Below are positions 33,444-42,052 of a DNA stretch of 64,000 nt, one piece after another. The stretch's first letter is position 1. Each line of letters starts with the position of its first letter. This stretch comes from an uncultured Bryobacteraceae bacterium. GTDB lineage: Bacteria; Acidobacteriota; Terriglobia; Bryobacterales; Bryobacteraceae. The notes under the pieces were generated by a model. That model was not told the DNA's origin. It made no database searches and worked only from the letters and a program-made list of their open reading frames with translations. The DNA lies in contig CALDSU010000007.1 in the NCBI GenBank assembly GCA_937924525.1, positions 1-64,000 of the forward strand, in the 5' to 3' direction. Position numbers and translations under genes: made by a program.

Positions 33444-33464
33444 CCTTCTACCTTCTACCTTCTA
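33444..33464 (-). repeat. three tandem copies of TAGAAGG in the receptor leader
   Basis: On the minus strand TAGAAGG occurs three times head to tail (plus-strand CCTTCTA at 33444, 33451, 33458). It lies 20-40 bases before the start of the Oar-like receptor, directly upstream of its ribosome-binding site. Short tandem repeats like this can change copy number by slippage; at 7 bases a change would alter leader spacing rather than the reading frame. Confidence 0.8.
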
Positions 33465-33491
33465 CATTCTGTCCCGCTGGCGGAACCGGCG

Positions 33492-33611
33492 ACCGTTCGG
33501 AACGGTTACGTTTCTGAGTTTGTATCTTATTGCTATGTAAACAGTTAAAGACCGCAGTGGATCTCAATAGGTTCGTAACCTTTGATTGCCGCGCCGCTGG
33601 CAACTGTTTAT
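33492..33611. promoter_or_regulatory. divergent control region with several inverted repeats
   Basis: Three symmetrical elements occur between the Oar-like receptor and the divergent gene: a perfect 15-base palindrome ACCGTTC-G-GAACGGT (33492-33506), AGGTT-CGT-AACCT (33569-33581), and a spaced pair TAAACAGTT (33537-33545) with AACTGTTTA (33602-33610). The region is AT-richer than its surroundings. These are plausible operators; no protein can be assigned to them from sequence alone. Confidence 0.5.
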
Positions 33612-33639
33612 ACTGTCAAAAAGGCGGGGAGACCGAATT

Positions 33640-34944
33640 TTGTCACCGAGGGGAAGTGCAGTTGGCGTTTCCGGGCGAGTGGCGCAGCCAGGCAGCGGGG
33701 AGCGGGACCGCAAAATCATCGAGGCCTGCCTCAACCGCATTTTGCACTCCCCTTCGTTCCAAGGCAGCAAACGCTGCCAGGAACTGCTCCGGTATGTGGT
33801 GATCCGGAGCCTGGACGAGAATGCAGGCCCTTTGAAGGAGCGGATGATTGGCGCCGAACTGTATAGCCGTGATCCCGCCTATGACACCGCCGCGGACGCG
33901 ATCGTGCGGGTAAAGGCGAATGAGGTTCGCAAGCGCCTTGCCCTTTACTATGGGCAGACCGGTCAAAGCGATCCCGTGCGGATTGAAATGCCGGTCGGCT
34001 CGTACGTCCCTGTATTCCACTGGGCTACGCCCGAGGTGGCGGTAGAAGCCACGGCGGGATCTCCCAACGGCGCGGGGACCGCTTGCGAACAGGAGGCCGC
34101 GCCCGTCGCACGCGAACCCGTGACGCGTCGGCGTCTGCTTGCAATCTCGACCCTGGGGACGGTAGCGGCGGTGGCGGGGTTGCGGTGGATCTTGCGGGAG
34201 GACAGCTCTCCGATGGAGCTTTTCTGGGCTCCCTTCTACCATGCGGACCAACCTGCGCTGCTCTGTATCCCGGCGCGAGACCGTTGGTTCTTTAATCCTG
34301 AGATCTCTCGCGCTCTTGCCGCGGCCGCCCGCCAAGGCTCCGCGAGGCTCGATCTGGACCTCCGGCCCGGCGATATCGCGGTCGTCCCTTCGGGCGAGAT
34401 GTCAATACAGAATTTTCGGGCCGTTTTTCACCTGGCCAGTCACCTGGGACAGCGCCGTGTTCCTGTGGATTTGCGGCTGGTTTCCGAGATATCCACCGAA
34501 GCGCTCCGGCGCCGCCAGATCATTCTGGTCGGCGCTTACCAAAACCCGTGGGCAATGGAGTTGAGCGCCGGGATGCGCTACGTCTTCGAGTCTGAAAACG
34601 AAGGAAGCCGGGAATCGTCCTGGGTGCGCGACCGCGGAGCGGACAGTGCCCCTGCCTGGGTTGTTCCGCGGCTTTGGCCCTACGCAGAGCAAGTCCGCGA
34701 CTATGCCATCATTTCGCGCACGCATGTGCCGGCCGCCGGACAGATCGTGGTTTCCTTAGCGGGCATCAACGGCTTTGGCACGCAGGTGGCGGCTGAGTTT
34801 CTTACGACGCCCAGGCTTCTGGAGGAAATGGTGCGGGTGGCGCCAGCCGGTTGGGAGCGGAAAAACTGCCAGATCGTGCTGGAGACCCGAGTGGTGCACC
34901 AGGTTCCCACACCGCCACAGATCGTTGCGGTTCACGTCTGGTAA
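33640..34944 (+). CDS. putative membrane-bound regulator: acidobacterial winged-helix-like N-domain, membrane helix, solute-binding-like C-domain
   Basis: 434 residues if started at TTG 33640, chosen because GGGGAG lies eight bases upstream; GTG 33679 is an alternative. The N-terminal 120 residues carry ILHSPSF, CQELLRYVV, LKERMIGAELYSRDPAYDT, IVRVKANEVRKRLALYY and VGSYVPVFHW, a signature I associate with a large family of acidobacterial proteins that often have TPR tails. Then comes one membrane helix (RRLLAISTLGTVAAVAGLRWIL) and about 260 residues of alpha/beta structure (ALLCIPARDRWFF; LRRRQIILVGAYQNPWAMEL). It faces an Oar-like receptor across dyad-rich DNA, which suggests regulation of uptake. 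DNA binding by the N-domain is inference. Confidence 0.65.
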   Translation: MSPRGSAVGVSGRVAQPGSGERDRKIIEACLNRILHSPSFQGSKRCQELLRYVVIRSLDENAGPLKERMIGAELYSRDPAYDTAADAIVRVKANEVRKRLALYYGQTGQSDPVRIEMPVGSYVPVFHWATPEVAVEATAGSPNGAGTACEQEAAPVAREPVTRRRLLAISTLGTVAAVAGLRWILREDSSPMELFWAPFYHADQPALLCIPARDRWFFNPEISRALAAAARQGSARLDLDLRPGDIAVVPSGEMSIQNFRAVFHLASHLGQRRVPVDLRLVSEISTEALRRRQIILVGAYQNPWAMELSAGMRYVFESENEGSRESSWVRDRGADSAPAWVVPRLWPYAEQVRDYAIISRTHVPAAGQIVVSLAGINGFGTQVAAEFLTTPRLLEEMVRVAPAGWERKNCQIVLETRVVHQVPTPPQIVAVHVW

Positions 34945-35098
34945 ACTCCAGGCGCCGCCTCCCATGACCAGTAAGCGTTTGAGCCGCCCGCGGCCTGCGT
35001 GCGCGCCGGCCGGCGGATGTCTGAAAACGCTCAACTACGGCGGGCAGGCCCGGGGTTCCCTGCCAGGACATCGTCTCCCCGGCGGCTTTCGCGGCGAC

Positions 35099-36601
35099 CT
35101 ACCAGCCTGCCGCCGGCACGCGGAAGGGCGATGCCGGCAGACCGGCGCTGTTGTACAGGGTCGCGGGCGGATCGTTCGCCCAGGCGTAGCGCACCGCGGC
35201 GGGGACGGGCACCGCCGGGTTGGTCACCAGCACGGTCTCGCCGTCGATACGCGCTTCCGCGGGCATGAAGCGGCCGTCGGGTCCGGCGATCTCAAAGCCC
35301 GCCAGCTCGCGGCCCTTTACTTTCAGTCCGCCTGCGGCGTGGTCAAACCGGACCCGCGCCACGCCTTCGGCTTCCACCGTCATCTGGCGCGCCAGTGGTC
35401 CGGAGTGAGTCACACTTTGCCCGTAGGCAACGGCCCGCGCGGCGAGCGCGAGACGCAACCCGACGTCCTGCTTGTTCGCCGGATGGATGTCCTCGGATTC
35501 GCCGATGTCGATGATCACCGCCATGCCGGTGTTGCGGATCTCGAGGGTCTGGCGCTGCGCCTCGCGGAGTTCGGGCCACGCTCCCCCCTCGGGCACCTTG
35601 GCGTAGTTGGCGAGCTGCACGAACAGGAACGGGAAGTCGCCCTGCCCCCAAGCCAGACGCCAGTTGCGGATCAGCGTTTCGAACAGGTGGCGGTATTTCA
35701 GCCCGTCGCCGCGATGCGCGTTGTTCTCGCCCTGATACCAGATGACGCCGCGCAGCGCGTAAGGCGTCAGCGGCGCGATCATCGCGTTATAAAGCCCGGC
35801 CGGCGTCCACTGGTCGAACGGTTTGCGCGGGGCGTCCGGCTTGGGCACGGACGCCCCGCCGGGCTTGCGGGTGCGCCGTTCCCATTCTTTCAACTTTGCC
35901 TGGTAGGCGCGCTCGTCCTCGCGGTACTTCGCCTGGAGCCGGGTCCAATCGTCGAGGGTGTATTGCAGGCTCGGGTCCTGCTCGAGAACCGTGCGCTCCA
36001 CCCACGCCTCCGCCCGCGATCCGCCCCAGGCGGACTGGATCACTCCCTGCGGGACGCCTTCGCTCGCCAGCAGCGCGCGCGCAAAGAAATACCCGACCGC
36101 GGAGAAGTCTTTTACCGTCTCGGGCGAGCAGACCATCCATTCGCCCTCGACATCGTCCTGGGGAGCGGCGGCGCTGGCTTGCTTGACCTTGAACAGGCGC
36201 AAGCGGGGATTGCCGGCCGCGGCAATCTCGGTCTGCGCATTGGCCGCGCGTCCCACGTTCCACACCATGTTGGACTGGCCCGACGCCACCCAGACGTCGC
36301 CCACCAGCACGTCCTGAATGGCCACTGTATTGGAGGCGAGAATCGACAGCGTATGCGGTCCGCCCTCCGGCGAAGGCGGCAGGAACGCCTGCCACGCCCC
36401 GCCGGCATCCGCCTTGGTGCTGATGTTCAGTCCCCGAAACGAGACGTTGATCGTCTCTCCGGGGTCGGCGCGGCCCCAGATCCGCACCGGTGCGTCACGC
36501 TGGATCAGCATGTGGTCGGAGATAAGCGCGGGCAACTTCACCGCGCTCCACAGGCAAGTGTGGACAACGAGCAGCAGCGGCAGCAAACGGATGGACAACA
36601 T
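35099..36601 (-). CDS. sialate O-acetylesterase-like secreted esterase
   Basis: 500 residues. Signal peptide (LLPLLLVVHTCLWSA), then an N-terminal beta domain (LISDHMLIQRDAPVRIWG) and an SGNH-type esterase: nucleophile Ser in GQSNM, oxyanion AWGGSRAEAW, and GVIWYQGENNAH, which are diagnostic of the sialate O-acetylesterase (SASA) family. The catalytic Asp/His lie in IDIGESEDIHPANKQD. Bacterial members act on acetylated glycans such as xylan, pectin or sialic acid. It sits between two Oar-like receptors and reads in the same direction as both, which fits a glycan-use locus. Confidence 0.85.
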   Translation of the reverse strand: MLSIRLLPLLLVVHTCLWSAVKLPALISDHMLIQRDAPVRIWGRADPGETINVSFRGLNISTKADAGGAWQAFLPPSPEGGPHTLSILASNTVAIQDVLVGDVWVASGQSNMVWNVGRAANAQTEIAAAGNPRLRLFKVKQASAAAPQDDVEGEWMVCSPETVKDFSAVGYFFARALLASEGVPQGVIQSAWGGSRAEAWVERTVLEQDPSLQYTLDDWTRLQAKYREDERAYQAKLKEWERRTRKPGGASVPKPDAPRKPFDQWTPAGLYNAMIAPLTPYALRGVIWYQGENNAHRGDGLKYRHLFETLIRNWRLAWGQGDFPFLFVQLANYAKVPEGGAWPELREAQRQTLEIRNTGMAVIIDIGESEDIHPANKQDVGLRLALAARAVAYGQSVTHSGPLARQMTVEAEGVARVRFDHAAGGLKVKGRELAGFEIAGPDGRFMPAEARIDGETVLVTNPAVPVPAAVRYAWANDPPATLYNSAGLPASPFRVPAAGW

Positions 36602-36769
36602 TGTTCTCCCCCAATGACCGTTTCCGGCCTTCCCCTATCGAGTCTACTAACTGGCGGGCGGCGCCGGGTAAACGCGCCCGCCAGTTCGGAAAATGGGAGA
36701 AGAGGAGCTTCCGGGCTGGTTGCAGAAAACCGGAACCGGCAACCCGGGCATCGCGCGCACTCAGCTCGC

Positions 36770-39700
36770 TTAGAACATCATCCGCAAGCCGATCTGGGCC
36801 CGGCGGGCGTTGGTGCCGTCCGGGAAGCCCGCCGACTGGGTCCCTTCTCCCAGCCGCGGCGTGACGTTCAGCACGCCGCCCACCGCCTGGTAGGCTTGGG
36901 TCCGAACGGCTGTATCGAATTGGGAATTGGTCACGTTGAACGCTTCAAACAGGAACATCATGCGGACCCGCTCGGTAAGGGAAAAGATCTTCGACAGCCT
37001 GAGATCCGCCCGGTTGATGTCGTCCACGCGGATCGAGCTGCGGGGCAGGAACGGCGCCCGTGTCGAACCGCCGAGCCCGTTCAGCGTGTTGTTGAAGGCG
37101 GCGCCGCTGAACGGCGATCCGGAGACAAACACCACGGGCGTGGCGTAAGGGCCGTTGGCGTAGTTGTAGATTCCCGAAAGCTGCCAGTTGTCCACCGCCA
37201 CCCGCCAGAACCGGTGCTTGATGCCGAACGCCAGATCGCTGACGAAGTTCACGACCAGCCGGTGCCGCTGGTCGATTCCGCTAGTGCCCTTCTCGTTGCG
37301 GAAAGCCCCGTTGAAGACCGTGCGCGGCACATTGCCGAAGAACAGGTTGTCCCCGGTAACGCCAAGGTTAAAGTCGAGCGCGTGGGACCAGGTGTAGGAA
37401 AGCTGCGTTTCCAGCCACTTGGACTGTTTGCGCCGCAACTGCACGGCCATCGCATTGTAGTAAGTATTACCGTTGGGTTCGAGCACGCCCACGCGCTGAT
37501 AGTTTGGATCGACGCGGTTGGCCCGCAGGTAGGTGGGCGTGGTGTAGGAGCCCACCTGGTTCCCCGCCGCGTCGTTGATGCGATAGGTGACGGCGGGCCC
37601 GAGTGGCCCGATGTTGGCGTCCCGGATGGTCGTGAAAGCCAGGCCGCGGCTCCAGATATAGCTGACGGTGAGCAGCGTGTCGCGTAAGATCTGCTGCTCG
37701 ATGCCGATATCCGCCTGCTGCGTGTACGGGATGCGGAAGTCGTCACCCGCAATGGTGATCGAGGTGGTGCCCGGCGCCGGGCGTCGCCCGGTGTCGGGAA
37801 TCCGGTTCGGAAACACCGGCCCGATCGCCAGATCTTGCGGAGCGTTTCCCTGGAGATTGATCGAGAACTGGAAGTTGGAGTTGTCGCGGTGCAGCCAGTT
37901 GACGAGGCCTCCGGGAATGCGGGCATAGAACAGTCCGTAGCCGCCACGGATCACCGTGCGGTTTCCAAAAGGCGACCAGGCGATGCCGAAGCGCGGCGCC
38001 GCGTTCAGGCCTTGCTCTGGGATCCGGCCTGTTTCGCGGTAATCCGGGTTGGGTGTCGCCGGCTGCGCGTAGCGCGCGGCTTCCAGCCGCAGCCCCAGGT
38101 TCAACGTCAGTTGGGGAGTCACCCGGAACTGATCCTGGACGAACATGATGTAGTCGCGGATCCAAGTGTCCACTTTGGGCGGTCCGAAGCCTTGGGAGTA
38201 GCTCTGCCACCGTTTGGCTCCGGTCGTGTTTCCCGAAAGATCCAGCGCAAAGTTCGTGAAGTTCGCGTAGTTGTAACTGCCGTTGCCGTTGAAGACCTGG
38301 TCCTGGACATCGCGCACGTGTGAGAAATCGAATCCCGCCTTTACCAGATGTTTTCCCTGCGTCCAGGACAGGGTGTTGGCGAACTGAAACCGGTCTTCGG
38401 TGGGAAACACACGCGGCAGGTAGTTCGCCCCACCCAGGTTGGAGACCCCTTGTACGGAGATCGTCACCGCGCCAGTGGGCGGCAGCAGTTCGGGATTGAC
38501 GTCATCGAACAAGCGGTCTTTCATCCAGCCAAACCTCGCCTCGTTGACGAGGGTGGGCCGGAGAATGCTGGTCCAGGCGGCGCGGCCGTAGCGCGTCTTT
38601 ACGGTGGAGATGCCATTGCTGCCCAACGCGGCGCCGCTGTTCAGGACCGCCCCGGTCTGGATGCCATTCGGCGACGCCCAGTTGAGCAGGTTGAAAGAGA
38701 ACGACAAGCTATGGCGGTCCGTCGGGCGATAATCCAGCTTGCCGAAGCCCAGATTGTTGTTCGCCCTGCGCGGCACGATCCGATTGAAGCGCGAGACAAA
38801 GGCGATGGCGGTCTGGCACTGCTGCGGGGTCGCCGGCGCGGCGCACTGGCCCACAAAGTTGCCCTGCGCGTCGAATAAGGGTGGGGTATTCAAGCTGGAA
38901 ACAATCGGGAAATTCCGCCGGGTGAACTCCGCATTGCCGAAGTAGAACAGGCGGTTGCGCACCATGGGTCCGCCGACGGCTCCGCCGAACTGCTGCCGGC
39001 GTTCTTCCGGATTCGGCTGACCAAGCGCTTTGGCGTAGCGATCCAGCGCGTTGAAATCCTGATTGCGAAAGAACCAGAAGCCCGTCCCGTGCACTTCGTT
39101 ATCCCCGGAACGGGTAACGGTGTTGACGACGCCTCCTGCCGCGCGGCCGAATTCGGCCGAGTAACTGCTCGAGAGCACCTGAAATTCCTGCACGGCGTCC
39201 TGTGAGATGTTCGACGCGATGCGCGTCCGCCCCGCATTCTCGTTCCAAAGCTGATTGGTGGTGTCGTTTCCGTCGATCAGAAAGGCGTTGCCGCCCGGAA
39301 TGCCGCGGAAGGAGAGCAGACCAAAGTTGCCTTCGGGCACGACCGCCGGGGTGAGCAACACGAACGAGTCCACCCGCCGGCCATTGATCGGCAGGTTCAG
39401 GATCTGGTTGGAGTTCACCACGTCGGAGACCCCCGTTTTCGTCTGGTCGGGGCTCAGCGCTTCGGCGACCACATCGATCGTTTGTTGCGACTGCGCCACT
39501 TCCAATCGCACGCGCACATTGGCGATCTGCCCCACCACCACCTGCACGCCGGTGACTTCGTAACTGGCGAAGCCAGCCTTGGTGACCGTGACACGGTAGT
39601 TGGGCGCCGGCGTCAAGGAAAGGGCATGGAAGATGCCGGCGCTCGAAGTCGTCAATTCGCGCCGGATGCCCAGCGTTTCATTCGTCACCCGCACCACCGC

Positions 39701-39838
39701 ATCCGCCACGGCCGAACCGGTCGCGTCCAGCACCGTGCCGGAGATCGCGCCCAGACCGGAGACCGATTGCGCGGGCAGGGAAGAGGGTCGCCAAAGACAG
39801 AAAAGAGCGAGCAAAGACCAAGGAAGGAGGATGCGCAT
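36770..39838 (-). CDS. Oar-like TonB-dependent receptor with carboxypeptidase-regulatory-like domain (second copy)
   Basis: 1022 residues. Signal peptide ending LPAQ, then a CarboxypepD-reg-like domain (GTVLDATGSAVADAVVRVTN), a plug (LPINGRRVDSFVLLTPAVVPEG; FLIDGNDTTNQLW) and a barrel ending RAQIGLRMMF. Same architecture as the receptor at 30-33 kb but clearly diverged, so the two are old paralogues rather than a recent duplication. Upstream of the sialate esterase (read leftwards), 168 bases apart, so the two could be co-transcribed. Ligand unknown. Confidence 0.9.
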   Translation of the reverse strand: MRILLPWSLLALFCLWRPSSLPAQSVSGLGAISGTVLDATGSAVADAVVRVTNETLGIRRELTTSSAGIFHALSLTPAPNYRVTVTKAGFASYEVTGVQVVVGQIANVRVRLEVAQSQQTIDVVAEALSPDQTKTGVSDVVNSNQILNLPINGRRVDSFVLLTPAVVPEGNFGLLSFRGIPGGNAFLIDGNDTTNQLWNENAGRTRIASNISQDAVQEFQVLSSSYSAEFGRAAGGVVNTVTRSGDNEVHGTGFWFFRNQDFNALDRYAKALGQPNPEERRQQFGGAVGGPMVRNRLFYFGNAEFTRRNFPIVSSLNTPPLFDAQGNFVGQCAAPATPQQCQTAIAFVSRFNRIVPRRANNNLGFGKLDYRPTDRHSLSFSFNLLNWASPNGIQTGAVLNSGAALGSNGISTVKTRYGRAAWTSILRPTLVNEARFGWMKDRLFDDVNPELLPPTGAVTISVQGVSNLGGANYLPRVFPTEDRFQFANTLSWTQGKHLVKAGFDFSHVRDVQDQVFNGNGSYNYANFTNFALDLSGNTTGAKRWQSYSQGFGPPKVDTWIRDYIMFVQDQFRVTPQLTLNLGLRLEAARYAQPATPNPDYRETGRIPEQGLNAAPRFGIAWSPFGNRTVIRGGYGLFYARIPGGLVNWLHRDNSNFQFSINLQGNAPQDLAIGPVFPNRIPDTGRRPAPGTTSITIAGDDFRIPYTQQADIGIEQQILRDTLLTVSYIWSRGLAFTTIRDANIGPLGPAVTYRINDAAGNQVGSYTTPTYLRANRVDPNYQRVGVLEPNGNTYYNAMAVQLRRKQSKWLETQLSYTWSHALDFNLGVTGDNLFFGNVPRTVFNGAFRNEKGTSGIDQRHRLVVNFVSDLAFGIKHRFWRVAVDNWQLSGIYNYANGPYATPVVFVSGSPFSGAAFNNTLNGLGGSTRAPFLPRSSIRVDDINRADLRLSKIFSLTERVRMMFLFEAFNVTNSQFDTAVRTQAYQAVGGVLNVTPRLGEGTQSAGFPDGTNARRAQIGLRMMF

Positions 39839-39870
39839 AAAAGTTAAGCCCGTGCTTCTATGATCAGGGC

Positions 39871-40656
39871 TTAACGTTGCAACCGCGTGTCAATTTGGAG
39901 AATTGCCTGTGAACGCCGGCCGCCACCCAGCGCGCGGACTTCCTCCGGCGTCAGGTCCCGCCACCTGCCGATCGGCAGGTCGCCGATGCGGAGTGGTCCG
40001 ATCGCGATCCGGACCAGTTTCAGCACCTTGCTGCCCACGGCTTCCAGCATCCGCCGCACCTGGCGGTTGCGGCCTTCGGTGATGGTCAGTTCGAGATGGG
40101 TATAGCGGGCCGAGTCGCGCACGCGCCGCACGCGGGCAGGAAGCGTGGGTCCATCGCTCAACTCGACACCCTGGCGCAGCGCGGCCAGTTGTTCCTCCGT
40201 AAGCAGGGTAGCAGCTTTCACCAAATAGGTCTTCGGCACCTTGTGTTTCGGGTTGGTGAGCAGTTCGCCGAAGTCCGTGTCGTTGGTCAGGATCAGCAGT
40301 CCGCTGGTGTCCAGGTCCAGGCGGCCCACCGGGACCACCCACTCGTCCACGCCGGCCAGCAGGTCGTAGACGGTCGGGCGCTTCTCGGGGTCTTTATAAG
40401 TGGTCAGATAGCCGGTGGGTTTATAGAGCAGCAGGTAGCGTTTGCGGGCGGCGCGCAGGGGGCGCCCGTCCAGGGTGACCCGGTCGCGCTCGGGATCGAC
40501 CCAGTGGTCCGGCGTCCGGATCACCCTGCCATTGACCGCGACGCGCCCGGCGCCGATCCACCGCCGCGCTTCGGTCCGCGACCCGGCCCCGGCGCGCGAC
40601 AGCACCCGGTCCAGCGTCTTGACCCGGCGCTCCCCGCCGGCGGGCTTCTTCTTCAA
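39871..40656 (-). CDS. RsuA/RluB-family rRNA pseudouridine synthase
   Basis: 261 residues from a TTG at 40656; ATG codons at 40770 and 40740 in the same frame give longer forms, but these would add an unstructured stretch and overlap the start of the divergent ABC gene, so the start is uncertain. S4 RNA-binding domain (about 12-60, LDRVLSRAGAGSRTEARRWI; VNGRV), then the catalytic motif GRLDLDTSGLLILTND with the essential Asp. ITEGRNRQVRRMLEA is a second family mark. RluB, RluF and RsuA cannot be told apart here; the enzyme modifies ribosomal RNA in the cytoplasm. Confidence 0.85.
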   Translation of the reverse strand: MKKKPAGGERRVKTLDRVLSRAGAGSRTEARRWIGAGRVAVNGRVIRTPDHWVDPERDRVTLDGRPLRAARKRYLLLYKPTGYLTTYKDPEKRPTVYDLLAGVDEWVVPVGRLDLDTSGLLILTNDTDFGELLTNPKHKVPKTYLVKAATLLTEEQLAALRQGVELSDGPTLPARVRRVRDSARYTHLELTITEGRNRQVRRMLEAVGSKVLKLVRIAIGPLRIGDLPIGRWRDLTPEEVRALGGGRRSQAILQIDTRLQR

Positions 40657-40738
40657 AACACTACTCTGGCACGGCCCGCCAAGCGGGGCCAAGCGCGCTG
40701 GTACACTGTGGAAAGCTTGTTGCGGGCGTCGGATCGCC

Positions 40739-42052
40739 ATGCCGCAAATCGTCTTCGACCAGGTCTCCAAGAGCTATCCCATCTACGAGTCGCCCGGCGA
40801 CCGCCTGAAGGAACTCCTCACGCCCCGCGGCTTCAAGTTTCACAAGGACTTCTGGGCGCTGCGCGACGTCAGCTTCGAGGTTCAGCACGGAGAGACATTT
40901 TGTCTCGTCGGCGAGAACGGCTCGGGAAAGAGCACCTCCCTCCAAATCATCGCCGGCATCCTCCAGCCGACCTCGGGCAAGGTCGAGGTCCAGGGGCGCG
41001 TGTCCGCGCTGCTGGAGTTGGGGGCGGGATTTAATCCGGAGTTTACGGGCCGCGACAACGTTTATCTCAACGCGTCCATCCTCGGCTTTTCCACGCGGGA
41101 GATCGACCGGCGGTTCCGGCAAATCGAGGAGTTCGCTGAGATTGGCGGTTTCATCGATCAGCCGGTGAAGACGTATTCGAGCGGCATGGTGGTGCGCCTG
41201 GCCTTCGCCGTAGCCATTCACGTCGACCCCGAAGTGCTGCTGGTGGACGAGGCGCTGGCGGTGGGCGACATCTATTTTCGCCAGCGCTGCTTGCGGAAAG
41301 TACACGAGATGCGCTCGCGTGGCGTCACCATTGTGTTCGTGTCGCACGCCGCGGGTGACGTCAAAGCCATCGGCGACCGGGCGATGTGGCTGGATCAGGG
41401 GCAAGTGGTGGACATCGGACCGCCGGACCGCATCATCGCCCGCTACCTAGCCGCGATGGTGGAGAAGGACTCGCGTTACCTCACGCACAAGCACGCGGTC
41501 CGGGCCGCGCCCGCCGGGCCCGTGGAGGCCCCCGAGGTGATCGAAGGCGTGCCGAACGTCGACCATCGCTACGGCGACGGGCGGGCGCAAGTGATCGGCA
41601 TCGCCGTTTACAACGAACACGGGCAGCGCATCGAAACGCTGGAACCCGAGGCGAAAATCATCGTGCGGATCTCCGTCCGCGCCCTGGGCGACGTGGCGCT
41701 CCCCATCGTCGGCTTCATGATGCGCAATCACCTGGGGATCGATTTCGCGGGCACCAATACCGCGCGCGAGGGTCACGAACTGCCGCCCCTGCGCGCGGGC
41801 GACACCCTCACCGTGGATTTCCACCTGGAACTGCCGGAATTGTACCCGGCGTCGTTTTCGTTTTCGCCCGCCATCGCCGATGGGACGCTGCTGGGCTACA
41901 CCATGTGCGACTGGATCGACAACGCGGTCGCCCTGCAAATGAGCCCGCCCGACGGTCCGGTGTACGGTTACCTGCACCTGCCGTGCCGCGTGGCAGTGAA
42001 TGCGCGCCTGAGCCCGCAGGAAGAGCCGGTCGCGGAGCAATCCCTTGGCTGA
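40739..42052 (+). CDS. polysaccharide-export ABC ATPase with C-terminal glycan-binding domain (Wzt-like)
   Basis: 437 residues. ATPase about 1-245 with Walker A GENGSGKST, a signature YSSGMVVRLAFA typical of the KpsT/TagH/Wzt branch, Walker B VLLVDEALAVGD and switch VSHAAGDV. The C-terminal half (about 290-425, IVRISVRALGDVALPIVGF; SFSFSPAIADGT) resembles the Wzt carbohydrate-binding domain that checks the terminal modification of an O-antigen before export. A partner permease (Wzm) is not in the window. The following methyltransferase overlaps it by 8 bases, matching the logic of E. coli O8/O9a export. Confidence 0.85.
   Translation: MPQIVFDQVSKSYPIYESPGDRLKELLTPRGFKFHKDFWALRDVSFEVQHGETFCLVGENGSGKSTSLQIIAGILQPTSGKVEVQGRVSALLELGAGFNPEFTGRDNVYLNASILGFSTREIDRRFRQIEEFAEIGGFIDQPVKTYSSGMVVRLAFAVAIHVDPEVLLVDEALAVGDIYFRQRCLRKVHEMRSRGVTIVFVSHAAGDVKAIGDRAMWLDQGQVVDIGPPDRIIARYLAAMVEKDSRYLTHKHAVRAAPAGPVEAPEVIEGVPNVDHRYGDGRAQVIGIAVYNEHGQRIETLEPEAKIIVRISVRALGDVALPIVGFMMRNHLGIDFAGTNTAREGHELPPLRAGDTLTVDFHLELPELYPASFSFSPAIADGTLLGYTMCDWIDNAVALQMSPPDGPVYGYLHLPCRVAVNARLSPQEEPVAEQSLG

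Noticed and set aside
34775-37687. 970-codon plus frame
   Set aside because: Antisense to the sialate esterase and the second Oar-like receptor, both of which have strong motifs; no motif in the long frame.
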